Source: an uncultured Collinsella sp.
GTDB taxonomy: Bacteria > Actinomycetota > Coriobacteriia > Coriobacteriales > Coriobacteriaceae
Assembly (NCBI GenBank): GCA_902494035.1
Contig: CABURV010000008.1
Coordinates: 1-42,372 of the forward strand
DNA length: 42,372 nt
Reading direction: 5' to 3'
Shown: in pieces, positions 15,202 through 24,977 of the stretch
Numbering within the stretch: the stretch's first letter is position 1
How the letters are laid out: each line of letters opens with the position of its first letter
The notes under the pieces: model-generated
Database searches by the model: none
What the model saw: only the letters and a program-made list of their open reading frames with translations
Told to the model about the DNA's origin: nothing
Program-made: the position numbers and the translations under genes

Positions 15202-17760
15202 TTACTGCCCAAAGACCTCTTCGGCAATACGAGCGCTTTCGGCGGCGTCCTTGGCGTAGTAGTCCGCGCCGATCTGCTTGGCGTATTCGGGGGTGAGCAC
15301 GGCGCCGCCCACGATGATCTTGACGCCCGGCACCTCGGAATGAAGCAGCTTGATGGTCTCCTCCATGGCGACGACCGTGGTAGTCATAAGCGCCGAGAGG
15401 CCGACGAGTTTGATATCGCGCTCCTTGACGGTCTTGAGTACCTCCTGCGGATCGACGTCGCGGCCCAGGTCAAAGACGGTGTAGCCGTAGTTATCGAGCA
15501 GCATCTTGACGATGTTCTTGCCAATATCGTGGATGTCGCCCTTGACGGTGGCCACGCAGATCTTGCCCTTGTCGGCAATCTCGCCGGCGGGCATCAGGCG
15601 CTTGATGGTGTCGAAGCCCACGCGTGCCGCCTCGGCCGAGGCCATAAGCTGCGGCAAGAAGAACTTGCCCTGGTCAAAGAGGACGCCCACCTCGTCGAGG
15701 GCGGGGATAAAGTGGTTGTTGATAAGATCCATAGCGTCGTGGTCGGCTAGCAGGCGCTCAGTCTCGGTCGCGATCTCGCCCTTACGGCCCGAGACGACCA
15801 TGCGACGAATCGGGTCGTCGTTGCCGTCGGTGCCGGCGGTGCCAGCAGCGGACACGGTGTCGGTCGATGCGGCCTGAGCTGCTGCCGGGTTTGCGGCGAT
15901 CTTGTACGGATCGGTCCAGCCGGCGTAGCGCTCGATGTATCCGGTCGAGCCCTCGTCCTCAACGCTCAGGACGCGATAGCTGTAGACGGTATCCATAAAG
16001 CGCTTGGAGCCCGGGTTCATGATGGGGGCGTCGAGACCCGCGCCGAAGGCGGCGGCCAAAAAGACCGAACCCAGCAGCGGGCGGGCAGGCAGGCCAAAGC
16101 TGATGTTCGACACGCCGAGCGCACATTTGACGCCCAGGCGCTCCTTGCACAGGGACATGGCGCGCAGGATCTGCTCGGCCTGGCGCTGGTTGGTCGAGGC
16201 GGTCATGACCAGGCAGTCGATGAGGATGCGGTCCGGTCCGATGCCGTAACGGGCAGCCTCGGCCACGATGTGCTCGGCGATGGCGAAGCGAGCCTCGGCG
16301 GTATCGGGGATGCCGCCTTCGTCGAGCGTAAGGCCGACAACGTTGGTGCCGTAGTGGGCGACCAGCGGAAAGATCTCATCCATGATCTGCTGCTTGCCAT
16401 TGACCGAGTTGATGATGGGCTTGCCGGCGTAGCGGCGCACGGCGGCCTCGACGGCTGCGGGGTTGGTGGAGTCGATCTGCAGCGGCAGCAGCGTGGAGCC
16501 CTGGAGCTGTTCGGTCGCCTGTTGGATGATCTTGACCTCGTCGATCTCGGGCAGGCCCACGTTGACGTCCAGGATGTCGGCGCCCTGCTCCTGCTGGCTG
16601 ATGCCCTGGCTCACCACGTAGTCCAGATCGCCGTCGCGCAGGGCCTGCTGCAGGCGCTTTTTGCCGGTGGGGTTGATGCGCTCGCCGATGACGGCAATCT
16701 TGTGACCGTCACAGGGAAGGTCCACGACCGTCTGAGCGCTCGTGACCGACATGCTGGGCTTGCGGTGGCGCGGGCTGGGCGTGTGATTGTCGATAAGCGT
16801 GCGCAGGGCGGCCATGTGCGCCGGCGTGGTGCCGCAGCAGCCGCCCACGACGCTCACGCCGTCGGCGATCATGCCGGCGACGGCCTCGGCGTATTCGGGG
16901 GCTTGGATATCAAAGACGGTGTTGCCGTCGTCGTCCACATGGGGGAGTCCTGCGTTGGCCTGCACCATAACGGGTTTGTCGGTAACGGTGAGCATACGTG
17001 CGGCGAGTCCTCGGAGCTCAGCCGGGCCCTGGCTGCAGTTGATGCCCAAAACGTCGGCGCCGATGGCGTCGAGCGTGATGGCGGCCACCTCGGGACTCGT
17101 ACCCAGGAATGTGCGGCCGTCCTCCTCAAAGGTCATGGTGGCAAAGACGGGCAGGTCGGAGTTCTCGCGGCAGGCAAGGACCGCCGCCTTGATCTCGGCA
17201 AGGTCGGTCATGGTCTCGATAATAAAGAGGTCCACACCCGCGGCGACGCCAGCGCGCACTTCCTCGGCAAAGAGGTCATAGGCCTCGTCAAAGCTGAGGG
17301 TGCCTAAGGGACGAAGCAGCGCGCCGATGGGGCCGATATCGCCGGCGACGTAGCGGGCGCCGGCCTCGCGGGCGCAGGCGCCAGCGGCGGCAAAGACGTC
17401 TGCCACGGTGGCGGCGCCGTCGAGCTTGTGGGCGTTGGCGCCAAAGGTGTTGGCGGTGATCACGTCGCAGCCAGCCTCGACGTACTGGCGCTGAATGTCG
17501 GTAATGACCTGGGGCTCCTCAAAGTTGAGCAGCTCGGGCAGGGCGCCCGCCTTCATGCCAGCGGCCTGCAACATGGTGCCCATGCCGCCGTCGAACAGCA
17601 GGTGCCCCGTGCCCTCGATGGCGGCGCGCAGGCGATCGTTCTTAATGCGCAGATCGTCGATCGTGCGCGTCTTGTACGTGGCACCGTTGCGACGTGCGGC
17701 ATCAACGGGTGCCGCCAATGCAGTGCCGTCAGAATCATGAGTGATAAGCGGAGTAAACAT
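15202..17760 (-). CDS. metH: Cobalamin-dependent methionine synthase lacking the activation domain
   Basis: This 852-residue enzyme moves a methyl group from methyl-tetrahydrofolate via cobalamin to homocysteine. The homocysteine domain has LLFDGGMGTMLQ, INCSQG and the zinc motif GGCCGT near residue 305. The folate domain begins IAVIGERINPTGKKRL near 365. The cobalamin domain has GDIHDIGKNIV near 738, with the cobalt-ligand His. E. coli MetH is about 1,227 residues because it also has a C-terminal AdoMet activation domain. That domain is absent here and is encoded by the gene directly upstream. A linker rich in Ala, Thr and Gly (about 625-645) separates folate and cobalamin parts. AGGAG precedes the ATG. 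Confidence 0.96.
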   Translation of the reverse strand: MFTPLITHDSDGTALAAPVDAARRNGATYKTRTIDDLRIKNDRLRAAIEGTGHLLFDGGMGTMLQAAGMKAGALPELLNFEEPQVITDIQRQYVEAGCDVITANTFGANAHKLDGAATVADVFAAAGACAREAGARYVAGDIGPIGALLRPLGTLSFDEAYDLFAEEVRAGVAAGVDLFIIETMTDLAEIKAAVLACRENSDLPVFATMTFEEDGRTFLGTSPEVAAITLDAIGADVLGINCSQGPAELRGLAARMLTVTDKPVMVQANAGLPHVDDDGNTVFDIQAPEYAEAVAGMIADGVSVVGGCCGTTPAHMAALRTLIDNHTPSPRHRKPSMSVTSAQTVVDLPCDGHKIAVIGERINPTGKKRLQQALRDGDLDYVVSQGISQQEQGADILDVNVGLPEIDEVKIIQQATEQLQGSTLLPLQIDSTNPAAVEAAVRRYAGKPIINSVNGKQQIMDEIFPLVAHYGTNVVGLTLDEGGIPDTAEARFAIAEHIVAEAARYGIGPDRILIDCLVMTASTNQRQAEQILRAMSLCKERLGVKCALGVSNISFGLPARPLLGSVFLAAAFGAGLDAPIMNPGSKRFMDTVYSYRVLSVEDEGSTGYIERYAGWTDPYKIAANPAAAQAASTDTVSAAGTAGTDGNDDPIRRMVVSGRKGEIATETERLLADHDAMDLINNHFIPALDEVGVLFDQGKFFLPQLMASAEAARVGFDTIKRLMPAGEIADKGKICVATVKGDIHDIGKNIVKMLLDNYGYTVFDLGRDVDPQEVLKTVKERDIKLVGLSALMTTTVVAMEETIKLLHSEVPGVKIIVGGAVLTPEYAKQIGADYYAKDAAESARIAEEVFGQ

Positions 17761-17769
17761 CGGGGGCTC

Positions 17770-18558
17770 CTAATGGCTGGAATAGCAGGTGGTGTGGGCG
17801 GCACGGAAGCGGCAGTTCTCGCGCATGCGGCAGATATTGCAGGTGGGGCGGCTCTGGGCGTCGTGGACTTCGCCGTCGAACAGGCCGATCACCGCGGTCA
17901 CGCTTTTGGTGGGCATGAGCAGGCTGGTGGGCGTGACGGTCAGGCCGATGAGCCGCGTGGCGTTGAGCGCATTGACGATCGAGCGCTGGGCCGAGAGCGG
18001 GCAGTCGCCGTAGCCGGGACTAAAGCGCCAGTTGCCGGCGAGCCCATGAACGGCGGCGTCCGTCTTGACCTGCTGGTCCATTTGCTCAACGGCGGCTTCC
18101 ACGTAAGCGGAGCACGCGGCGTCGAGCACGGCGCCCTCCAGGGGATGTTGGGCTCCCGTGGTGCGCAGACGGCGCTCAGCATCCATGCCGAGGGTGCATG
18201 CCATGAGTGCGGCAAAGCGGGCGTCTTTGAGATGTCGATAGATATCGCGACCGCGCAGTTCAACGTTGGTGCCGACCAGGCGAATGCAAGGTTCTCCCTG
18301 CTCGTCCACACCCGTGGCATCGACGGCAAACACGCGGCGCACGCCACGGGGCTCAATGTCCAATTCAAGACGTTCAACGACAAGCTCAATACGCTGCGAC
18401 AGCTCGGGCTCAATCTGCTGGCCGCCGTAACCCAGATACCGCAGCATCTCGGCACGGTCGACACGGGGATGGTGCGCAGCATCGACACGGTAAAGCGCCG
18501 GCGACGCAAGGTCGGCCGGCACTTCGACAGCGATTGTATCGATGTGCGGTTTTTCCAT
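17770..18558 (-). CDS. Methionine synthase activation-domain protein
   Basis: This 262-residue protein contains the AdoMet-binding activation module of MetH as a free protein: RFSPGYGDCPLSAQ and TRLIGLTVTPTSLLMPTKSVTAVIG are its signatures. The C-terminus adds CNICRMRENCRFR, a four-cysteine motif that could bind a metal or cluster. It would help reduce and remethylate oxidised cobalamin in the shortened MetH. The start ATG at 18558 shares a base with the metF stop (TAATG), and metH follows nine bases after its stop, so the three genes form one coupled operon. The open frame runs 31 codons further upstream inside metF but is not needed. Confidence 0.92.
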   Translation of the reverse strand: MEKPHIDTIAVEVPADLASPALYRVDAAHHPRVDRAEMLRYLGYGGQQIEPELSQRIELVVERLELDIEPRGVRRVFAVDATGVDEQGEPCIRLVGTNVELRGRDIYRHLKDARFAALMACTLGMDAERRLRTTGAQHPLEGAVLDAACSAYVEAAVEQMDQQVKTDAAVHGLAGNWRFSPGYGDCPLSAQRSIVNALNATRLIGLTVTPTSLLMPTKSVTAVIGLFDGEVHDAQSRPTCNICRMRENCRFRAAHTTCYSSH

Positions 18559-19430
18559 TACCCCAGGCGCTCCATAATGGTCGCGGCGATCGCAGGACGG
18601 TTCATAGTGTACAGGTGCAGGCCGTCGGCGCCGTGCTCCTTGAGGTCGCAAAGCTGGCGGGCTGCATAATCTACACCAGCTGCCTGCAGGCTCTCGGGGT
18701 CATTCTCGTACTTGGCGAGAATCTTGATGACGGGGGAGGGCAGCGACGCGCCGCACATAAAGACCATGCGGCTGATCTGTGACTTGCCCATAAACGGCAT
18801 GATGCCCGCGGTAATGGGCACGGTGATGCCGACCTTGTCGGCAAGCTCGCGAAAACGGTAGAAGCACCCGTTATCAAAGAAGAGCTGCGTCACAAAGAAG
18901 CTCGCGCCGGCGTCCTGTTTTTGCTTGAGGTGTTCGACCGAGAGGTTGAGATCCTCACAGGCAATGTGGCCCTCGGGGTAGGCTGCGGCGCCCACGCAAA
19001 AGCCGGCGTCGACGAGCTCGGGGATGAGGTCGCGGGCGTAGGCGTAGTCCGAGGCGGGCTTGTCGTCCTCGGTCGCGCCGGCGGGGAGATCGCCGCGCAG
19101 GGCCAGGATGTTTTCCACGCCGGCGGTGCGATACTCGTCGATCTTGGCGGCGATATCGGCATGCGAGCGGCCCACGCAGGTAAGGTGTGCCACCGAGGGC
19201 GTGTCGAATTCGCTCGAAATCATATGCGCGATGGGGGCGGTGGCGGCACCGTTGCCCGAGCCGCCGGCCGAGCAGGTGACCGAGACAAAGCTCGGCGAAA
19301 GCTTGCACAGATTGCCTGCCACTTCGCGAGCCGTGTCGAGGGTGAGCTCGCCCTTGGGCGGGAACATCTCAAACGAAATGGGCGCGGTGCCCTGGGATGC
19401 TGCCTGCTTAAAAACCTCGTCGACGCGCAT
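18558..19430 (-). CDS. metF: 5,10-methylenetetrahydrofolate reductase
   Basis: This 290-residue enzyme makes methyl-tetrahydrofolate, the methyl donor for the MetH two genes downstream. ISFEMFPPKGE at the start carries the catalytic Glu, followed by FVSVTCSAGGSG. NILALRGDLP is the flavin-binding segment, and FFVTQLFFDNG and ITAGIMPFMGKSQISRM complete the TIM barrel. GAGGAGCACG before the ATG at 19430 decides the start over an ATG 22 codons upstream. It is the first gene of the metF / activation protein / metH operon. No S-box or cobalamin riboswitch could be recognised ahead of it. Confidence 0.96.
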   Translation of the reverse strand: MRVDEVFKQAASQGTAPISFEMFPPKGELTLDTAREVAGNLCKLSPSFVSVTCSAGGSGNGAATAPIAHMISSEFDTPSVAHLTCVGRSHADIAAKIDEYRTAGVENILALRGDLPAGATEDDKPASDYAYARDLIPELVDAGFCVGAAAYPEGHIACEDLNLSVEHLKQKQDAGASFFVTQLFFDNGCFYRFRELADKVGITVPITAGIMPFMGKSQISRMVFMCGASLPSPVIKILAKYENDPESLQAAGVDYAARQLCDLKEHGADGLHLYTMNRPAIAATIMERLG

Positions 19431-19579
19431 ATCGTGCTCCTCTAGATACGTAATAGTGTGATGTGTTGTAAGGATTCTACAGCACCACTGTGTCACGGCG
19501 GAGTTTCACTCGCTATTTGGGGATACCAATCAAAGATGCCTTGCTATCGGCATTGCCTATAACAGAGCGGCTAATTTTT

Positions 19580-19635
19580 CCACGGGCTATAAAGACTGGT
19601 ATTTCGCATCAAATACCAGTCTTTATAGCCCGTGG
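19580..19635. repeat. Perfect 25-bp inverted repeat between metF and glnN
   Basis: Arms 19580-19604 and 19611-19635 are perfectly complementary over 25 bp with a six-base loop (cgcatc). A T run precedes the left arm but none follows the right arm, so it is not a standard terminator on either strand. It lies between the two divergent promoters. Confidence 0.9.
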
Positions 19636-19749
19636 CAAATGAGCTACCCGTAAACTGTGCGGGGAGGTCTGCAATTTATGCAGTTGATTGGCTGTTGAGG
19701 GTGGCAACGCCGCCGCGATGCGGTAACCTCATTGATTGGTTTCGCGACA

Positions 19750-19855
19750 GCAACATAACGGTAATGTTGCGGAAACACGGCGAGTCTAAGCTATGACTCG
19801 TTCGTTAGTAATCAACACCGCTTCTCACGCGGTGCCGATACGAAGGGAGTTCCGT
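19750..19855 (+). promoter_or_regulatory. Leader of glnN with three consecutive hairpins
   Basis: Three stems follow one another before the start codon: gcaacat/atgttgc (19750-19756 with 19764-19770), cgagtc/gactcg (19781-19786 with 19795-19800) and caccgc/gcggtg (19816-19821 with 19829-19834). The last ends just before the ribosome binding site GAAGGGAG. I see none of the conserved bases of the known glutamine riboswitches. Regulation through this leader is inferred. Confidence 0.4.
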
Positions 19856-21943
<2,088 letters not shown>

Positions 21944-21972
21944 AGCGTAGCTGACATATCGTCACGGTATTG

Positions 21973-22007
21973 AGCCGGGGTCCGCATCGCGCGGGCCCCG
22001 GCTTTTT
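21973..22007 (+). terminator. Terminator of glnN
   Basis: A 13-bp stem with one G-U pair (21973-21985 with 21991-22003) and a five-base loop ends in TTTTT. Confidence 0.92.
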
Positions 22008-22067
22008 GATTGCGAAGGACGTTTAGGAGTCCGTTTTGCAACTGATTCGCCCACGTAATAAGGGGCC

Positions 22068-22286
22068 GTGGGCAAAAAACGTCAAATATGAGTACTGTCA
22101 CAAGTCCTGTAGCATTATCTTTTTGCAAAATATGCAGTATTACGCAACATATGTCCAAGTACTTAGCTGATAAACGCCTGCAATTCTTTCGCCGTAGGAC
22201 CCCTGGCGTCTAAATCGCCTTCTGATGGCATGAAATCGCTGTAACTAAAATGGTAACAGTACTCATATTTGCCATTTTTTGACCAC
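22068..22286. repeat. 219-bp element with 34-bp imperfect terminal inverted repeats
   Basis: The ends 22068-22101 and 22253-22286 are inverted copies matching at 30 of 34 positions, with a perfect core of 16 bases (caaatatgagtactgt). The 151 bases between them are AT-rich and carry no convincing gene. This looks like a small non-autonomous mobile element (MITE-like), but no target-site duplication could be made out. Confidence 0.75.
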
Positions 22287-22308
22287 AGGCCTTGCGATGA
22301 TGCCGGGA

Positions 22309-22598
22309 TCCGCACCCTGTCGGGTTCGAATCCCGGCGCATGGGTAGCAAAAAGCCCGTCACCGCGGGGGTAACGGGCTTCTTAATTTAAATGGTGCCCC
22401 CAGCGGGATGTCCGCGTGCGGCTGGCGCCGCCCGCATTCGCTGCGTCGCTTCGCTCCTTGCGTGCTGCGCTGGAAAACGCTTGTGCGTTTCCTCAGCTCC
22501 GCACCCTGTCGGGTTCGAATCCCGGCGTTGGGGAAGAAAAAAGCCCGCTACCGAATTGGTAACGGGCTGCTCAGATTCTGTGGTGCCCCCAGCGGGAT
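22309..22598. repeat. Duplicated 101-base block at the tRNA-Glu 3' end, copies 189 bases apart
   Basis: Block 22309-22409 recurs at 22498-22598. Three landmarks keep the same 189-base offset: a perfect 30-base repeat carrying a tRNA T-arm-like sequence (gggttcgaatccc; 22309-22338 and 22498-22527), a terminator hairpin (22353-22379 and 22542-22568), and the last 18 bases of tRNA-Glu with CCA (22392-22409 and 22581-22598). The 88 bases between the copies contain a tRNA-Ser-like anticodon loop (ctggaaa) and a gtgcg/cgcac arm but no intact tRNA. Open frames here only translate tRNA-like sequence. Confidence 0.8.
22536..22568 (-). terminator. Terminator of tRNA-Glu
   Basis: An 11-bp stem with one mismatch (22542-22552 with 22558-22568) is followed on the minus strand by six T. 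A second, diverged copy lies at 22353-22379. Confidence 0.85.
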
Positions 22599-22657
22599 TC
22601 GAACCCGCGATATCCACCTTGAAAGGGTGGCGTCCTTGGCCGCTAGACGATGGGGAC
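22581..22657 (-). tRNA. tRNA-Glu (anticodon TTC)
   Basis: On the minus strand the acceptor gtcccca pairs with tgggggc, the anticodon stem is ccacc/ggtgg around loop CTTTCAA (anticodon TTC at 22623-22621), and the T-arm reads gcggg-ttcgaat-cccgc. The 3' CCA is encoded. All four arms are intact and no intron is present. Confidence 0.97.
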
Positions 22658-22667
22658 AGCGGGAAAG

Positions 22668-22673
22668 AGTATA
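22668..22673 (-). promoter_or_regulatory. -10 box of the tRNA-Glu promoter
   Basis: TATACT on the minus strand lies ten bases upstream of the mature tRNA 5' end. The -35 is weak (GTGAAC, 16 bases further). Confidence 0.6.
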
Positions 22674-22712
22674 GCAGACTTTTTTAGTCGTTCACATATC
22701 GTTGGCAAACTG

Positions 22713-22750
22713 AAAAACCACCACAAAGGTGCCTGTCCCCTTTGTGGTGG
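22713..22750 (-). terminator. Terminator of the murT-gatD operon
   Basis: A perfect 12-bp stem (22718-22729 with 22739-22750) begins eight bases past the operon's last stop and is followed on the minus strand by five T. The loop contains ggacaggca. Confidence 0.88.
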
Positions 22751-22757
22751 TGGGGCG

Positions 22758-24932
22758 CTAGGGGAGGAGCTTCATGGCGGCGTCGTGGGCGGCGTGCTCG
22801 TAGGTGTCGTCGAGGGGCTTGAGCGGCAGCAGGGCGGCGGCCTGTGCATCGCCACGGCGCTCGAGGGCATGGGCGATGAGCCAGTCGGCGAGCTCGGGGT
22901 TCTTGGGCAGTGCCGGTCCGTGTAGGTACGTGCCGATGACGCCCTTGTAGACGAGACCCTCAAAGCCATCGTCGCCGTTGTTGCCGGTGCCCGTGACGAC
23001 GGACGTTCCGAGCGGCGTGGCATCGGCGTCCAAAAGCGTGCGGCCGCCGTGGTTCTCGAATCCCACAAAGGGCTCGGGTGCCAGGTCGGTTTTGACGGCG
23101 ACGTTGCCGATCAGGCGATCGGAGCCACGTACGGTTTCGGCGGCAATGACGCCCAGGCCCTCAATGCGATCCTCGCCCATATAGTACGAACGGCCGAGCA
23201 GCTGATAGCTGCCACAGATGGCAAGCAGCGTGCCGCCGTCCTCAACATAGGCCGCAACCTTGTCTTTTTGAGCGAACAGCTCGTGTGCCACGGCCAGTTG
23301 GTCGCGGTCGGAGCCACCGCCCATCATGACGATATCGGCATCGGTCAAATCAAGCGTTTCGCCCATACGGACCTCGTCTACACGCGTGGGAATGCCACGC
23401 CAGGCGCAACGGCGCTCGAGCGCGATAACATTGCCGCCGTCGCCGTAGAGGTTAAGGGCATCGGGATACAGGTAGACGATGCGCAGCGGGCGCGAAAGCT
23501 CGACTGGCGCGATGCCGACAGGAAGAGCGCTGCCGTCGGCACGGGCTACGGCGCGCCCAGCAACAGCGTCGGCGGTGCCCTTCAGTCCGTCGAGCTCCTT
23601 GACCAGCGGCGGGAAGGCCGTGTAGTTGGCGACGGCGTAGAAGGTGTCATCGGTGGCCTCGTCTGCCACGGCGCCAATTGCCTGCGCGACGTCCGAGATA
23701 ATCGCGGCATCGATGCCGGCGTACTTGAGGCGCACCTGCATGTCGTGTGCGCGTGTGCCGCCGGCAAAGGCGACAAGACCCGGCGTGTCGGCGATGCGCT
23801 CAAAGTCGACGTCGTAGATCCACGAAACATCGTGGCCGTCGGCGTCGTTGTCGTTAAGGAAGAAAGCGCAGAGTCTGCCGCCCGCCGTCTTAATGGATTG
23901 GATCTGTCGATCGAAGCCCACGGGATTCTTGGCCAGGTTTGCCTCGACGGTGCGGCCGGCGATATCCCAGCGCCCCATACGACCACCGGCGGGCACATAG
24001 GCATCGAGCGTAGGCTGTAGAAGCGCCGTGTCCACACCCAACTCGTGCGCGGCAAAGAAGGCGGCGGCAACGTTATAGACCATGTACAGGCCATTGTAGC
24101 GTGTGGCGATGTGTGCGGCAGCCGCGTCGGGCGCAGATCCAAAGATCAGGTCAAAGCTGTAGCCGTCGCAGCCGAGCTCCACGCCCGTCACGCGACGGAC
24201 AAGCGCGGGGCGGGCCCAGCCGCACGAGGGGCAATGGTAGGCGCCGAGCTGGCCGTATTGCACGTAGTCATACTCCAGCGGTGCGTTGCACTGCGAGCAA
24301 AAGCGCGAGTCGCTAATACGGTCGGACTCGGTGTTGGTGGCGCCGTCGATGCCAAAGGCAATACTCGCGTTGGGAACGCGCGCGGCAATCGAGGCGCACA
24401 GCGGGTCGTCGGCGTTGTAGATAAGCGTTGTTGTCGGCGAGAGCTCCAACGCATGGGCGATGACCTCCTGGGTGTGATCGATCTCGCCATAGCGATCCAG
24501 CTGGTCGCGGAACAGGTTGAGCAGCACAAAGTACGTCGGCTTGAGCTTGGGCAGAACGCGTACGGTGTAAAGCTCGTCGCACTCAAAAACGCCCACGCGC
24601 TTGCCGCTGCTGGTGTGCTTAAGGCCGCCGCGGGCCTCGAGCAGGGCACCCACCACACCAGGCTCCATGTTGTTGCCAGCGCGGTTGCATACCACGGTGG
24701 CGCCGCTGGCGGCAACGGCGTCGGCGATGAGGTTGGAGGTGGTGGTCTTGCCATTAGTACCGGTGATCACCACGCTGCGGTCGACAAGGCCGGCGAGGTC
24801 GCTCAGCAGCTCGGGGTCGATCTTCATGGCGATGCGGCCGGGGAGTACGCCGCCCTGGCGCTTAAGGACGGAGCGCAGTCCCCAGCGGGCGATATCGCTC
24901 GAGGTGCAGGCGAGAGATGAGCGGAGGTTCAT
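22758..24932 (-). CDS. Fused MurT-GatD lipid II isoglutaminyl synthase
   Basis: This 724-residue protein joins two enzymes that are separate in Staphylococcus and Streptococcus. Residues 1-450 are MurT: P-loop TGTNGKTTT (58-66), a zinc ribbon C212-C215/C234-C237, and Asp374 in WIYDVDFE, the position of the Asp known to assist the glutaminase. Residues 485-724 are GatD: LRIVYLYPDALNLYGDGGN, the nucleophile Cys573 in LLAICGSYQLLG and the His671 in YLHGPALPKNPE. Together they amidate the D-Glu of lipid II to D-isoglutamine. The junction (450-485) is a short Ala-rich linker. AGGAA precedes the ATG. It is the last gene of a three-gene operon. Confidence 0.93.
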   Translation of the reverse strand: MNLRSSLACTSSDIARWGLRSVLKRQGGVLPGRIAMKIDPELLSDLAGLVDRSVVITGTNGKTTTSNLIADAVAASGATVVCNRAGNNMEPGVVGALLEARGGLKHTSSGKRVGVFECDELYTVRVLPKLKPTYFVLLNLFRDQLDRYGEIDHTQEVIAHALELSPTTTLIYNADDPLCASIAARVPNASIAFGIDGATNTESDRISDSRFCSQCNAPLEYDYVQYGQLGAYHCPSCGWARPALVRRVTGVELGCDGYSFDLIFGSAPDAAAAHIATRYNGLYMVYNVAAAFFAAHELGVDTALLQPTLDAYVPAGGRMGRWDIAGRTVEANLAKNPVGFDRQIQSIKTAGGRLCAFFLNDNDADGHDVSWIYDVDFERIADTPGLVAFAGGTRAHDMQVRLKYAGIDAAIISDVAQAIGAVADEATDDTFYAVANYTAFPPLVKELDGLKGTADAVAGRAVARADGSALPVGIAPVELSRPLRIVYLYPDALNLYGDGGNVIALERRCAWRGIPTRVDEVRMGETLDLTDADIVMMGGGSDRDQLAVAHELFAQKDKVAAYVEDGGTLLAICGSYQLLGRSYYMGEDRIEGLGVIAAETVRGSDRLIGNVAVKTDLAPEPFVGFENHGGRTLLDADATPLGTSVVTGTGNNGDDGFEGLVYKGVIGTYLHGPALPKNPELADWLIAHALERRGDAQAAALLPLKPLDDTYEHAAHDAAMKLLP

Positions 24933-24977
24933 GAAGCCGTTCCTAACATAGATGACATGGTCGGGGCGATCGCGTCG

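Noticed and set aside
13570..15750. 726-codon frame on the plus strand across the inverted-repeat element, the DUF711 gene and the end of metH
   Set aside because: It is a shadow of two conserved minus-strand genes, with repetitive Gly-, Asp- and His-rich translation.
16270..17307. 345-codon plus-strand frame inside metH
   Set aside because: Opposite a complete MetH with all domain motifs.
19431..19579. Cobalamin or SAM riboswitch upstream of metF
   Set aside because: Neither a B12-box nor the SAM-I core could be found on the minus strand.
22309..22345. A second tRNA on the plus strand with T-arm gggttcgaatccc
   Set aside because: No matching acceptor 5' strand, D-arm or anticodon arm lies upstream at the right distance; only a fragment.
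22391..22687. 98-codon plus-strand frame across the tRNA region
   Set aside because: It translates tRNA sequence (PPAGFEPAIS-like words are typical of tRNA read as protein).
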